The notes: a model not told the origin generated them from the letters alone. A stretch of DNA of 64,000 nt from Mercenaria mercenaria (GCF_021730395.1 NC_069379.1:26448501-26512500), one strand, 5' to 3'; shown: positions 1 through 12,394, numbered from the stretch's first letter. Made by a program: numbers and translations.

Positions 1-322
1 ATGGTTCTCAGTCATGTCTTCACAATGGGAGTTTATGGGAAAATCACGGTTTTGATGCCATTTTTACATACAAAAATAAATCTAGAATATAGTTTTAATG
101 AAACTTCTCACAGTTGTAAATTTACATATTGTTTTTTCTTTGGTTAAATATATATATATGTTTTTAGGCTTTTTTTTTTTCATTTGTCCATCATTAAAGA
201 GATTTTCTGAAACATCGAACTGTCATAACTGTTGAATAATGACCGGAATTATTGTTTTGTTTATACAAACACCTAACATTTAAAATTTCATTAGTTAAGG
301 TGAGTTAGTATTTTTGTTTAAG

Positions 323-478
323 GTATCACTGTTACTGCCGAGGGACTTTGCAGAACAAGTGGTGCGCGTCTACTGCAAAGACCCAGACCCGAAGTTCTGC
401 AAAAACGTAAAAGAAAGGTTCGATAATTGGTCGAAGAATACAATGAGACGTACAAAGAAACAGAAAACGTCCGAGTGA
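323..478 (+). CDS. Apparent last coding exon of an unrecognised gene
   Basis: An AG at 321-322, preceded by a T-rich tract, opens a 51-codon reading frame that ends at TGA 476-478. The peptide begins VSLLLPRDFAEQVVRVYC and ends with a lysine/arginine-rich tail (MRRTKKQK), which could be a nuclear localisation or nucleic-acid-binding tail. Its codon use and charged, non-repetitive composition look coding, unlike the AT-rich surroundings. The rest of the gene would lie upstream of the window on the plus strand. I do not recognise the family. The frame stays open about 20 bases further upstream, so the exact splice site is not certain. Confidence 0.5.
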   Translation, partial: VSLLLPRDFAEQVVRVYCKDPDPKFCKNVKERFDNWSKNTMRRTKKQKTSE

Positions 479-2229
479 TTGGAGGTCGAAAGTGTGGCTA
501 ATCAGAACCAAGTCAGTGATTGGAGAATGAAATAGAGGCTAATCAGAGCCAACATAGTGATTAATTGATCAGAACCCCAAGCAAATCCTGATACTCTTTA
601 CAAAAACGGAACTGGATGCGAAATCTTCATACTTATAATCAAATGACACGTTTAATATTCATGTATTTATTGTTGTATTTCTTGTACTGAGTTATTCTAA
701 CATAGTTCAAACCAGGTGTATGTAGTGTTGTCTTATTTATTTGTTGAATCACCAAACTGTAATTTTAAAATCGTTTTTACAAATTTTGGTACTTTTCACA
801 TTAAAGTCTTAAAAGTTAAAATTGGTTGAAATAATAGAATATATTTGAATAATTTGAACAAATACAACTGGACTGTGTAGCTTTCTTCGAATTTAAATTC
901 AAAGTCAAGCAATGTAGAAGAAAGTTGAAAAATCTATTAGCAGAAGACATGTTTCCTTTTTTTTCAATATATAAAACTTGAAGCTAGAATTTTATGTTTA
1001 GATTATTGCAACATTTTTTATGAAATAGTTTTCCCAGAAGTATAAGTCATATTTAATGATACCATATACCGTTTTGTTTTGTTTATAACCTAGAAGTGTT
1101 ACACATAATTCAGTTTTAGTTTTTATCGGAAGATTATTGAAAGTTATATCTAAAATAGACGATGAAGTACATATGCTGAACTGTCGACGTCTGTATTACT
1201 GTCCACGTCCTTATATTCGTTCTTTTTGTTTTAATTTGTTTTATGGTTGTTTTTAACTCATTGAACTAGTTTTATGTGTAGTTTGTAGCTTTACAGTATT
1301 GTTGTTGATCATATCAAACATTTACACCCTGAGGAGGAATTATGATATTCATGCATTTGTGATGTGATAACTAAATTTCTTTATTGACTGTTTTTGCATG
1401 TTGTTTAAGAAATGATATATCCAAAACAGTGCTTTGTTGTTGAGTAAAATCACTGTTTGGAGTTCAGATGCGAAGAATTATACTCACGAGGGTGCAGACA
1501 TAATAACATAATAATACGCATCTGAACGGCAAATAACGATTTTGTTAAAGAACAAATCAGTATTTGGGGTATATTATTTCGATTCTAACACGGCATGAAG
1601 GATTATTATCTATATCCTTGACGACACCCGCCAAATATTTGCCTGTTTTATAGGGTTTTCTTTTCCACTGGTATACAAACAGTGAAGTTGTTGCACAATA
1701 ACTCACAGTTTCGGTCTTCTTTATTTAAAAGAAAACAAAATGAGTCTCATTTTAAACCAACTCTTATTTAATTTATTATAGTTTCATAACTTAAAGCTGC
1801 AGTCCATAATGACAATCTCTACGTATGCGACCTCGGCATTTTCCGGTTTTTACGCAAAGCTATGTGTGTCCGAAGATTGCCGAATTGCCAAACGATAATA
1901 CATAAACATACGAACTGTCATTACGGGTCAACTGCCTGATATATATTCTGTATCCTTCAATTCACATACTATATGGATAGCCTTTGTTAAGCCTGCAGTA
2001 AGTTATTTCTTTACTAATGATTTTCTTATAAAAGATCATCTCTTGTTTAACCTATTAGATTTTCCATACGTAAGTCTGTTTTAACTTTTTACATTTCATG
2101 CGATATATAACGCAGCATTTACGTAAGTTTTTATAACAGTATTTTCAGACATAAATTGGACCTATTTTTTTTTCAGAGAATACAGCAAGCTACCTCACTC
2201 ATACGTGAGTAGCATTAACACACAAAAAC
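479..2229. other. AT-rich stretch without visible genes
   Basis: Low-GC sequence directly after the putative last exon, so its first part may be 3' UTR. I see no coding-like frame, no array and no clear element ends. Confidence 0.5.
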
Positions 2230-2515
2230 GAAAGTCACAAAATGATCCCAAATGTGCTGAAAATTTGGACTTCTACTTAATCCGCTGAGCAGAGTAGCAA
2301 ACATCATTGACCTTTCAAAAATGGACTGGTCCATATATTAATTTGGGCAGTACCACTTGTTTATCAAATGGGTGTCCACTGAAAACTTACTGACTGAATA
2401 GCGAACAGTGCAGACTATGATCAGCTTGCACGGATGTGCAGGCTGATCTTGGTCTGCACTGGTCGCAAAGGCAGAGTCACTTGCCGCCAGCAGGTTAAAG
2501 GTTAATCAACGTGAC
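2230..2515. repeat. Dispersed element with a strong hairpin
   Basis: This stretch holds a near-perfect hairpin: 24-base arms at 2408-2431 and 2436-2459, about 20 of 24 positions pairing, around a 4-base loop GGAT. The arms start and end with GTGCAG/CTGCAC. The sequence is GC-richer than its surroundings and resembles a high-copy non-autonomous element common in bivalve genomes; that resemblance is from memory. Outer ends and target duplication were not resolved. Confidence 0.55.
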
Positions 2516-3099
2516 ATTTCTTGTATTTGTTGTGATGCCTATTTAGGGTTGTAGGCCAAGGTAGCATGTATGCCACATTACCTGCTTATGAGCTTTGAAT
2601 ATCAGGTGTTTACAAAAAAGCTGTTTTTAATGGCACTCTTAGTGCAATAATGCCACAAGGGCTTTAGCCCGACGGCTGTTTTGAAAATATCCAACGTTTT
2701 ATTTATCTTTTTATTATATACATTGATATACATATTTTCAAATCAGAACGTTTTCATATATCTTATTTATTCAGCCGTGTGATAATTGTTAATATTCTAG
2801 TAATTTATTTTTCCCAGTCTCATCTTTTTGTCCCTATATATTATTCCTTTATACTTTCAATTATTTATTTATTTTGCTTACGTATTTATATATTTATGTT
2901 AAGTAGAATAATTTAAAACTTTGTAATTGTTATCCGAAATCGCTGTCTTGGATTATGATGCGTTTGGCAAAATATAAAATGTAAGCCGTTTTTTGTGTTT
3001 CTATTGTTCAAGTTCTTAGCTCCTTCCAGCCTGCTTGCAGTACAAATTGTGTAAATGTCAATCAACACCAATAAACAAAGAAAATTATTATGCTTTTTA
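2516..3099. other. AT-rich gap, nothing recognised
   Basis: Runs of TTTAT/TATTTA dominate. A GC-richer patch around 2,560-2,680 (gtaggccaaggtagcatg, ccacaagggctttagcccg) looks like part of another dispersed repeat, but no borders are visible. Confidence 0.4.
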
Positions 3100-4220
3100 T
3101 GTAAGATTGACCACTTATTGAGGTGAAAGTGGTTTTAGTCTGAAGGTCACTGCGAACTTGATCATTGGCCGCAAAACAGTAGGGTCATAAACTGACCACA
3201 GGCATTTTACTACTGAAGGTTCAAGGTTTCAACAGGCTTTGAGCGGAAACTGTATTCAGTCATTTTAATCATGTCCTATGAGCTGCATATCTTGAGAACA
3301 ATAGAGGTCAACTACTGACCACAGACAATCATCCTACTGTTGGTCTTAATCTTCTCAAGTTACTGAGCTGAAACCGTATTCAGTCTGGTTGATGATCACA
3401 ATGAAAAAATCTGTTTTAGTAACTGTGATTTTGACCTTGACCTACTGACATTAAAATGACCATGATTTCGGATTTGAATAGCTGTTCCACAGCACAAAAG
3501 ATCACTTTGGCCCAACGCTCTACATCACTACGCCACAGAGGTACTTACAAGCTCTGCAGATTAATTGTCAACGAGCTATTTCATTTCAAACTAAAGCTAT
3601 TGAACGGAAACCATTTCTTTTCTGTTTTTAGTAATAGTAACCTTGATCTTGACCCGAGTGACCCTCAGATACATTCTCAACCTTTTTGTTTGATCAAATG
3701 TATCTACACAGCACAGCAAGTTTACCGACAACGGGTGTACTCAAACTTTAGATATTAGGTGGAAGCCATTTCTCTATTTTTAGTAACAGTAACCGCCAAA
3801 TACCATCCAATGCTGATTCTTCATACAAGCCTGTTATACATCAGCCGGAAATGAAACAAGTTGTCGCTGTCACAAATTAGCTTTGAGATTTTCTTTTCAA
3901 TTTTCAGTCTCGAAGCGACGGTGACCCTGACCTTTACCTGTCTGACGCTTGAAAACAATACTGGTCATTTACTGACAATAGTGCTGTGAAATGTAATACG
4001 TATAGGCCCAAACATTCTCCAGCTATTGATTAGAAACCATTTTACTAATAATAGTCTAAAGGTCATTGTGAAATTGCCTTTGACAATCTGACGCTAAAAC
4101 AAATATGGGCCATCAGCTAAGCACAGGAGGCCAGAGTTTTCGCCTTGATAAATATCATTTTGACAATTGAAACAGTAGTTTTATGAAGTTCATTGCCATA
4201 GGCCAACACCTTCTCCAGCT
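3100..4220. repeat. Degenerate tgacctt-rich tandem/dispersed repeat
   Basis: Several diverged units share the phrases ctccagctattgattagaaacc, tgaccttgacct and ctgaccacagac. The family reappears at 32,160-32,760. The open frame at 3,456-3,758 lies wholly inside this repeat and shows no domain, so I do not call it a gene. Confidence 0.7.
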
Positions 4221-4224
4221 ATTG

Positions 4225-4690
4225 ATTATAAATGTAAGATTAATGTCATTATTGAAATTATGCTAAAAATTGTTAGTGACTGATATCGTAACAAAGTAAT
4301 TAAATGAGTTCTGGGCAGTACTAATTTATAACCTGTAAAATAAGCCTTCAAGTTTCCGCGCCAGTATCGAAAACTGTATAATATCATATACATTCGTTCG
4401 GTGTATCTAAACTTTCGGGTACATAATGTGACTTTCACTATGCAAACAGTTTATGTAAAATAATACATTGAAGACTGACGCTAGCAGTACTTGATATCCA
4501 ATCGTTCGACGCGATGAATTTCGCACGGGGTACTAAACTTAAAATCGTTTCTTTAATTTATACATTTATTGCTTTGAAGATATGTTCTGTTCTATTCTGT
4601 ATTCAAAAATATATCCATTTAAATCAAAACTTTTACAATAGGAATATAGAAACATAGGATAACAATAATATACACACAACAACAGAACTT
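4225..4690. repeat. Left copy of an older segmental duplication
   Basis: This block matches 33,935-34,350 in order and orientation over several hundred bases, for example ctgatatcgtaacaa, gggcagta.taatttataacct and ttgatatccaatcgttcg. Divergence by eye is well above 10%. The next matching block, 16,800-17,056 here against 34,405-34,671 there, lies on the far side of the LTR element, so the element entered the left copy after the duplication. Confidence 0.65.
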
Positions 4691-4739
4691 TTACAATAAG
4701 AACAACAAAATGAAGAACAGAAATATCAATCATACAATA

Positions 4740-5781
4740 AAATAGTGAAACAAAGAAAGTTTACGATGTGAATAATAAAGCATCATTAAATAACAATAAC
4801 GAAACATGGATATACATGATAACACAACAGTATCGTAGAAACTTGTATTCAATATACGATTCCGGTTTACACATGCATCTGCATTTGTGCTATTGGAAAC
4901 ATAGTTTGTAATTCATTTTGACACAAAAGGACATTCGATCCAGAATTGAATATATATATAACTGCTATTCTGCTAAAAAGGGGATTGAAAGAGTATGGTT
5001 GTACCTATAGTTACCTAGGTTTAAATACACTGTAAATGTTAAAATATGCAAACAAAATCAGCTGTCTTAAGAGCTAGATAGTCTCTGTTCCGAGGGTGTC
5101 TTTAACACAGGTTTGACTCTATATACAGTTAGGCCGTCCGTATATAGACTGAAATTTAAGGTCAAGGTGTCTATACTTAGTGTTATGGCCGTCAATCATT
5201 GGTTACAGTCTGACATGATTAAACTTTCTTTATTGCATAATTATGATGCTTAGAATATATACGTACTATTTTATTCTTCTTTTATCAATACAAACATGAA
5301 CAAAATGTCAACAGCAGTTCCTACATGGGACACTGATAAAATATTCTAGAAGAACCATGTTTCTGCTGTACTATGATACGTTCAGAAACAATTGTCATAA
5401 CTTTAATATAAACATTTCGATGGCCGTTTATTTTTAAGCCGACATGCATGATGGAATATGCAATGACAGAGGCTTTCCGGTCACGATGCTAACTTTTTTT
5501 ATGGGTAGTTAGTAAATTTAAAATTATTTTATACAAAGTTTGTGATGTCTGATCTATTGGATGTGAAATAAAGGCTTTACATATCTCATATAAATTCGTC
5601 GGTAATTTTCCAGCTGCACAAGATCTCTATAGTTACATGCAGAATTTCTGTTAGTACTTTGTCTTCTTCTCTTGGTTATTTTGGTTCTTTTCACTTACTG
5701 ATGATGTACCTGTTGACTTTCACCAATTTTGTCAAATTATTCTGTTTGGGCTTTTACCTTCTCATATTTTACCTGGAGTCA
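4740..5781. other. AT-rich flank of the LTR element
   Basis: Low-complexity AT-rich sequence with no coding-like frame. It has no counterpart in the right-hand copy of the duplication, so it was lost there or gained here. It ends at the target site of the LTR element. Confidence 0.45.
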
Positions 5782-5785
5782 TTGA

Positions 5786-6222
5786 TGTCGTAGAGTAAAA
5801 AGTTAAATGGTAATATAAAGTGAAATAAAAATTGGTTATTGAACTTTTGTTTAAAGCTATCCTTTTATAAAAGAGTGACAGCTTTAAGATAAGTGATACT
5901 CAACAATGATCCTATACGCCACACATCCAATAGTCCCGTTATCCTGTTATACTACCCCTCCGCTAACAAAAGCTAACCTTTCACCCATGGCTTTGTATAT
6001 CGATGTTCATGAATACTGATTTGCTTCATTGCACTTAGTCTTTATGCATCGATATATTTAGACATGATATGATATATATATGCAATAAATTATCTTTGAT
6101 AATTACATCTATTGTTTCAGTAAGTTGCAGTTGAGCCATTCCCAAAGCGAACCCATCATCTACCAAACGAAAACTTTGATGTAAGGGTATTAGCTAGCCC
6201 TTGGCAAATTAGCCCTTCGTCA
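5786..6222 (+). repeat. 5' LTR of the Gypsy element
   Basis: 437 bp, starting TGTCGTAGAG and ending CCCTTCGTCA. It is the same length as the copy at 16068-16504. An AT-rich part with a run of TATATATA lies near 6,075, followed by AATAAA, consistent with LTR promoter and polyadenylation signals. Confidence 0.95.
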
Positions 6223-6223
6223 A

Positions 6224-6241
6224 TGGCGCCCAACATGGGAC
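6224..6241 (+). other. Primer binding site, tRNA-Lys-like
   Basis: TGGCGCCCAACATGGGAC begins one base after the 5' LTR. It resembles the complement of the 3' end of tRNA-Lys, the primer class used by many Gypsy elements and lentiviruses. The placement fits minus-strand priming. Confidence 0.8.
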
Positions 6242-7015
6242 TTGGGTTTTACAGAGCTGAAACAGCAGTCTTGCGTCTGAAACATTTGAACTAATTAGCT
6301 TTCGAAAGCGGGATTACCCATAGTGTTTACCTGGACTTTCCCAGAGGTTTATTTGAAATATTGGCGTAATGATGACGTCACAGCAGTGTTCCTAAGTTTT
6401 CATTGGATATCGTATCCATCATACCGGGACTTCCCTTTTATCTTTACATTCAACACGTGCGCACGGATTGTCATTTATGGAATATTGGGCCCTACATATT
6501 AGTGTTTTCTTAGAAACATTCATGGAGTGATACCTGGATCTGGATTCTAAGGAGGAATACACCGATGTCGCGGAGTTGTGATCTATAGGAATGCTTTGAC
6601 ATTCTGAACTTATAGTTTGATATATCTTTGGTTAGTGAACTATAGTGTGTTAGTGATTGATAAGTGTAATAGGAATTAGGATACATATCACTGGTAAGAT
6701 TTTTGTCTAGAAATATAAACATTTTTGATATAGATAATTTTATTCTATAAGAGAACTTGACAATTGTCCACCTGTTGTCCGAGTACCGTGGGTTTTATAA
6801 GCGGTACAGGGTACATAAGAAAAATTTACCAGTCAATTAGATAATTAGGAAATTATTTGGAAGAATCATTTTATAATAGAGATTTAGTAATTTTTGAAAA
6901 CCATTGAAAGCTAATATTCCGGTGCTCACAAATACTTATCATAACCTGGTGTTTTAAAATCCCATACCCTAGAATTACCTATATAATCCTATAATATATC
7001 CCTACAATCGTACAA

Positions 7016-7110
7016 GGCCGGGTAGCTCAAGTGGGAGCGCTGTCGCGCTTCTAAGTTAGAATATTTACTGGTATTCACATAGGCGTTGGTTCGAGACGTG
7101 CCTGAGTCAA
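7016..7110 (+). other. tRNA-like segment 1 in the LTR-element leader
   Basis: An A-box-like TAGCTCAAGTGG (7023-7034) and a B-box-like GGTTCGAGAC (7088-7097) are spaced as in a tRNA gene with a small insertion. The ends pair poorly, so this is not an intact tRNA gene. It may be a captured tRNA or SINE head, or a relic polymerase III promoter. Confidence 0.45.
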
Positions 7111-7494
7111 ATTTTTTTTTAGAATTTTTGTGTCAAAGTATTTTTTCTTGTTTTGCTTTGAATAAGCAATAAGAAAATAGACAATATTTATAACATTATT
7201 CTCTTTGGCAATTATTTTATTGTCATAGGGTATATTACAAGTAACCGGCGTAGTTAAAAACTATTGCTTGTGAAACAGGTGTTTACGCTGAAGCGACATA
7301 TCAGTTAGTTACAACAAATTTTTACTTTGTTTTGAAACATTGTAGAAATTTGCTGTAAAAGAATATAAATCGATAGACGAAACAGTACTCTATTGATAAG
7401 AACGGTGTGTCATAAGTTATTTGCGCGAATTGAGATGTAACCCGATTATCGATTTATTTGATAGACTAGAGCAATTGTAACCATTACAACCATC

Positions 7495-7566
7495 GGAACT
7501 TTAGCTCAGTGGTTGTGACGTTGGCTGTTGGTACTAGAGGTTCAAGGTTCGAATCCCGACAGCGTC
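7495..7566 (+). other. tRNA-like segment 2 in the LTR-element leader
   Basis: 72 bases, tRNA length, with a consensus A box TAGCTCAGTGG (7502-7512) and a consensus B box GGTTCGAATCC (7546-7556). The acceptor and T stems pair only partly, so a working tRNA is unlikely. The two boxes could still act as an internal polymerase III promoter. A T-rich run follows at 7,581. Confidence 0.5.
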
Positions 7567-7764
7567 AATAACCAAAAGTATTTTTTTTATAAAAATAAAG
7601 TGGTAATAAAGTGTTATTTATGTGTTTAGTGGTATAATATTCAATATATTGCGAGTAAGGGAACTTGATTTTGTTGTTTGTGAGAGAGTATTTGTGATGT
7701 GATTGTTTTAGAAATTACATTATTTTATACAATTTGAAAATATGCTAGCTTAGGCATACTACAA

Positions 7765-8760
7765 TTACAAAGTGAAAGCGCATTGAAATAAGTAAAGTGA
7801 AAGCGCATAGTGAAAGTGCATTGAAAGAAGTAAAGTGAAAGCACATTGAAAGAAGTAAAGCGAAAGCACATTGAAAGAAGTAAAGTGAAAGCGCATAGTG
7901 AAAGTGCATTGAAAGAAGTAAAGCAAAAATGCATTTAAAGGAGAAGTAAAGTGAAATGGCATTTAAAGAAGAAGCAATTTGAAAAATAGTATACTTAAAG
8001 GAGAAGTAAAGTGAAATGGCATTTAAAGAAGAAGCAATTTGAAAAATAGTATACTTAAAGGAGAAGTAAAGTGAAACATAGTGCACTTAAAGGAGAAGCA
8101 AAGTGAAACATAGTGCACTTAAAGGAGAAGTAAAGTGAAACATAATACATTTAAAGGAAAAGTAAAGTGAAACTTAATACAATTAAAGGAGAAGTAAAGT
8201 GAAACATAGCACACTTAAAAGAGAAGTAAAGTGAAACATAATACATTTAAAGGAAAAGTAAAGTGAAACATAATACAATTAAAGGAGAAGTAAAGTGAAA
8301 CATAGCACACTTAAAGGAGAAGTAAAGTGAAACATAGTGTGCTTAAAGGAGAAATAAAGTGAAACATAATACATTTAAAGGAAAAGTAAAGTGAAACATA
8401 ATACAATTAAAGGAGAAGTAAAGTAAAACATAGTGCACTTAAAGGAGAAGCAAAGTGAATTAGCATTTAAAATAGAAGGAAAGTAAAATTTAGTGCAATT
8501 ATAGGAGCAATAAATTGAAACTCAGTGCAAAGAAAAGAAAAGCAAAGTGAAAGTGCATTAAAGGAGAAGTGAAGTGAAAAATTAGTGAGAAGAAAGGAAA
8601 AGCCAATTGAAAGTGCATTTAAAGAAGAAAAGGGAAAGTTATAGTAAAAGTTAAAAGAGCTGCAAGGAAAAGAGAAGCAAAGTAAGAAATTAGTGCAATT
8701 GAAGTAGAAGGAAAGGGAAAGTTATAGCAAAAGTTAAAAGAGCTGCAAAGTTAAAATAAG
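7765..8760 (+). repeat. AG-rich tandem array in the LTR-element leader
   Basis: About 1 kb of imperfect units, mostly 30-35 bases, built on aaaggagaagtaaagtgaaa, giving a nearly pyrimidine-free strand just before the gag part. Minus-strand frames in this stretch (serine/phenylalanine-rich) are products of the array and are not genes. Confidence 0.85.
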
Positions 8761-8988
8761 TGCAAAGAATAATTATAGTAAACAGTGAATAGCAAAGTGA
8801 AAGGTAGCGCAATTGTACAAGCAGAAGAGATTGAAGTGTTAGCAGTGTAAATAGCGGAGAAGTGAAGCGATATTTATATACGAGTCAAGAGTTGGAAAGC
8901 AATATAAACCTTGAAAAGTGTGTTGTTACACTGAAACGCAAAAAACTCATAGCAAAGTGATCAAAGTATAAAGTATAGAAACATAAGT

Positions 8989-11260
8989 ATGGCTGAAGCT
9001 CCTACACAAAGGGATTTGAGAATGAGACAAAGAGAGATTAGACAAGAGGAAGAAGAAAACAGACTTAGGATGGAGGAACTTCAATATGAATTTCAATCTC
9101 TTAGAGAACAGAATAGGAATCAAGGAAGTTATATTGGGTATATGTCAGATGTTGGACCTAGAAGATCAATTAGTGATCAGAATAGAGTACTCAGAAGAGG
9201 TAATAATACTTCAAGTAGAACATATGCAGCTGACCGGAATACTGGTACTAGCATAGATAATGAGTCACAGGCGACAGAAAGAAGAGATGCTCAATTGGAT
9301 AGTGTTATAGATAGAGACGAAGACCATAATTTTGGTTTCAGAGATAGAAGGGATTATTTAGAACACGACGTCAGAGAAGTGAATGTTCCTAGAAGGATAG
9401 ATGAAATAAGGACAGATGAACATAATAGAAATGGACATAGACTTCAAACAAGGTCATATGTTTCTGATGAGGAAACTGCAGATATAAGTGCTCATGACAG
9501 AGCTGAAAGCAATGTAGATATTAGTTTAGAAACAGAAAAATTAGAAGAAAGATTGCAACAACTTAGAGCATCAGAAAAGACTAGACGAGAATCAACATTA
9601 GACTTAGAAATGTTTGACGTTAAAGTAAGGTCATTACAAAGCAGATTAGAGATTGAAAAGAATAAAGAAATTACGGGTCAAATAGTACAGACACAAGGAA
9701 GAAGGATAGATTCGAATGTTAGACATAATGATACACCAAAACGTTATACGGTAGAAGGAGGGATATTCAATATAAGTAACACACACGATAAAGATTTATA
9801 TGTGTCAAAGCCAACTGAAGAAAGAGTTAGAGGAGAACTCGATAGAAGTGTTGAAAATATAGAAAGTCAACCAGCGTCTAACAAGACTTATATAACAGAC
9901 AGAGCTTATAAGGAAGAGAGCCAAATGTCATTAAGACAAATACAAAAGTCAAAGTTAGAGCTACAGAAGCTAATAATGATAGAGGAAGATAAACAAAAGC
10001 AGTTACAAGAACAAGAGAAGAGACGCATTACTGAATTAGAAAAACAAACGAAAATGTTAGATGGACTAATAGAAAAGGAAAAGGAAATGACAGAAAGAGA
10101 ACGTAGGTTAAAGAAAGACGAATTAATATTACAACAGAGATATGAAGAGTTAGAACTCCTACGAAATAGACAAATTAAATCAGGAAAGGACAAGTACACG
10201 AAGCTGGAAGAAATAGAAAAGGAAATGATAAGTAAAGACGAAGAATTAAAGAAACGGGAATTGGACCTAAGAAGAAGAGAGGAACTATTGACAGAGATTC
10301 ACCAAAAGCTTCTTCCAGAATACAAGAAAGAGACTGTGATTCAACACAAACCAGACATCAGCTCATTTTCTGGGGAAGATCCTATACCAAAGAATGAGGT
10401 TACACTGGATGAATGGAAAACAGAAATAAAAAGTCTCATAGCAACAAATATCTACCCCGATAACTTAATAGCACAAGCAGTAAGGAAATCTTTAAAGGGA
10501 CAAGCCAGAAAAGTTTTGATAAACATTAACCCGACAGCGACAGTGAAGAGATTATTGAAAAGATTGAAGATATTTTCGGGGACACATCAAGCAAACAGAC
10601 GATATTTACAGAATATTATACTGCTTCACAAGAGAGAAAGAGTCGGTTGCAGACTGGGGTTTAAGACTTGAAGAAATCTTATTGAAAGTTTCAACCAAAA
10701 AGCAACTATCTTCAGAAGAAAGAAATGAAATGCTAAAGGACAAGTTTTGGAGGTCTCTCTACAACAAAGAAATTAAAAATGCCCTGAGAATCTCTTTTGA
10801 AAGTACAGATACTTTTGAGATTCTAAGAAAGAAAGCTAGAGCTGAAGAACATGAAATACAAATGAACAGAGGAGTCACAGAAAGTAAAGTTTTCCAGCAA
10901 CAGAAAACGACAAAAGACACTGATAAACATACAGATATGTTGCAAACCATGATAAAGAAAATGGAAGATCTAGAAAGAAAGGTTGAAGAATACAGAAAAG
11001 AAAAATATCAAACAGAAACACAAACAGACTTCAGACACTTTAGCAAACCAAATAAATATGACAATAGAGGAAATGGACAATACAGAGGATACGGACGATA
11101 TAGAGGGTATGGACAATACAGAGGAAGACTTCAATATGGAACTAGAGGGTTCTTTGACAAGAAATCTCACAGACAAGTCGAGGATAAACAGATGATAGTG
11201 ACAAGCAGAAAAAGAAAGAAGATTCGTCACCAAAACCAAGTAATTCTAAGGAGAAGTTAA
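8989..11260 (+). other. gag-like part of the LTR element
   Basis: The first part encodes a very charged sequence rich in glutamate, arginine and lysine with long coiled-coil heptads. Next comes a region like the Gypsy gag core (SSFSGEDPIPKNEVTLDEW), then a basic glycine/tyrosine/arginine-rich tail (RGYGRYRGYGQYRG). I see no CCHC zinc knuckle; the RG/GY-rich tail probably takes the nucleic-acid-binding role. Broken. Confidence 0.75.
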
Positions 11261-11399
11261 ACTAGCTGATGCTTCTATTGAAGGGCGAAATGGGAGCAGT
11301 CAGAATATGAAAAGCCCTAGTAACAACAAAACTGAGATAAAGGATCATATAGAAATCAGACAAAGACTTATAGGACATGCAAATGAACACATGATTTTT

Positions 11400-11720
11400 A
11401 TAGAAAACACTGAAGTCAAAGCACTGATAGACACCGGTAGCATGATCAGCACATTGTCTTATAAGTACTATCAAGGAATGGAAAGCAAACCTGAATTAAA
11501 AAGTCTTCAGGACCTAAATGTAGATATAATTTGTGCAAATGGCGAGAAAATACCATACCTTGGATATATAGAAGTGTTGGTTAGGATACCATTTCGTGAA
11601 AACGTTGAAATTGTGGCTCCAATATTGATTGTTCCTTCCACAGATTACAATCTTTATTATGATGATGTTCCAATAATAATAGGCACAAATCTAATTAGAG
11701 AATGTGCTAATATGTGTAAT
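11400..11720 (+). other. Protease part of the LTR element
   Basis: Retropepsin-like sequence with the active-site motif ALIDTGSM and a downstream IIIGTNLI motif in the position of the second conserved strand. It lies between the gag and RT parts, as usual in Ty3/Gypsy. Confidence 0.8.
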
Positions 11721-12394
11721 TCAGAAAATGAAGAAATACCAGATGAATGGAAATCAGCTTTCATGTCTATAGCTGGTACTAATATTGGCATTGTCAAAGC
11801 CACGAAGAAAATTACTCTTCATCCAATGGAAGCAACAACTATCACGGGATTTGTACGGAAATCTGGTGTTGTAAATTCCGCTGTAACTGAACCCGTTGAT
11901 GAGTTCTGCCTGGGAGCTGTTGCAGTTTGCCCAAGGGTTGTATCGTTGAGAAACCCTGGTAATACATCACGCGTACCAATTCGTGTTTGTAACCTAAGTG
12001 CCAAGATGGTTACTATACCTGCCAAGGCTAATATATGTCAGCTGAATGAGGTTTCAGTTCTCCGCAGTGCACCAATCTTCGAAGATAGTCCTTTAGTTAC
12101 TTCTTCATCCAGTTGTCTTTTGATGCATCACCAACTGCACGTCCATCACCATCTGCAAGAATCCATCCGCAGTCTGCACCTGAAATAGAAAGCAAAACAA
12201 ATATAGATGAGACATTAAAAACATCTTATGGGATAACTTTAGAGAATTCACAGTTATCTATAGAACAAAAGGCCAAGGTCTATAATCTTTTTAACAAATG
12301 GGACAGCATATTTCCAAAATCAACTACTGACCTTGGTCACACAACAGCAGTTAAACACAACATAGAATTAACGGACCAGAAACCCTTCAAAGAA

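Noticed and set aside
7495-7566. Intact tRNA gene
   Set aside because: A and B boxes are good, but the acceptor and T stems do not pair well enough for a working tRNA.
7725-8086. Minus-strand frames of 65-113 residues rich in Phe, Ser and Leu
   Set aside because: They lie wholly within the AG-rich tandem array of the LTR-element leader and repeat the same phrase; composition artefact.
7765-8760. Array resembling a CRISPR by its 30-base periodicity
   Set aside because: Units abut directly with no unique spacers, and the host is eukaryotic.
9906-11239. Antisense frames in the gag region
   Set aside because: Shadows of lysine/glutamate-rich coding sequence giving Ser/Phe-rich translations; no domain.
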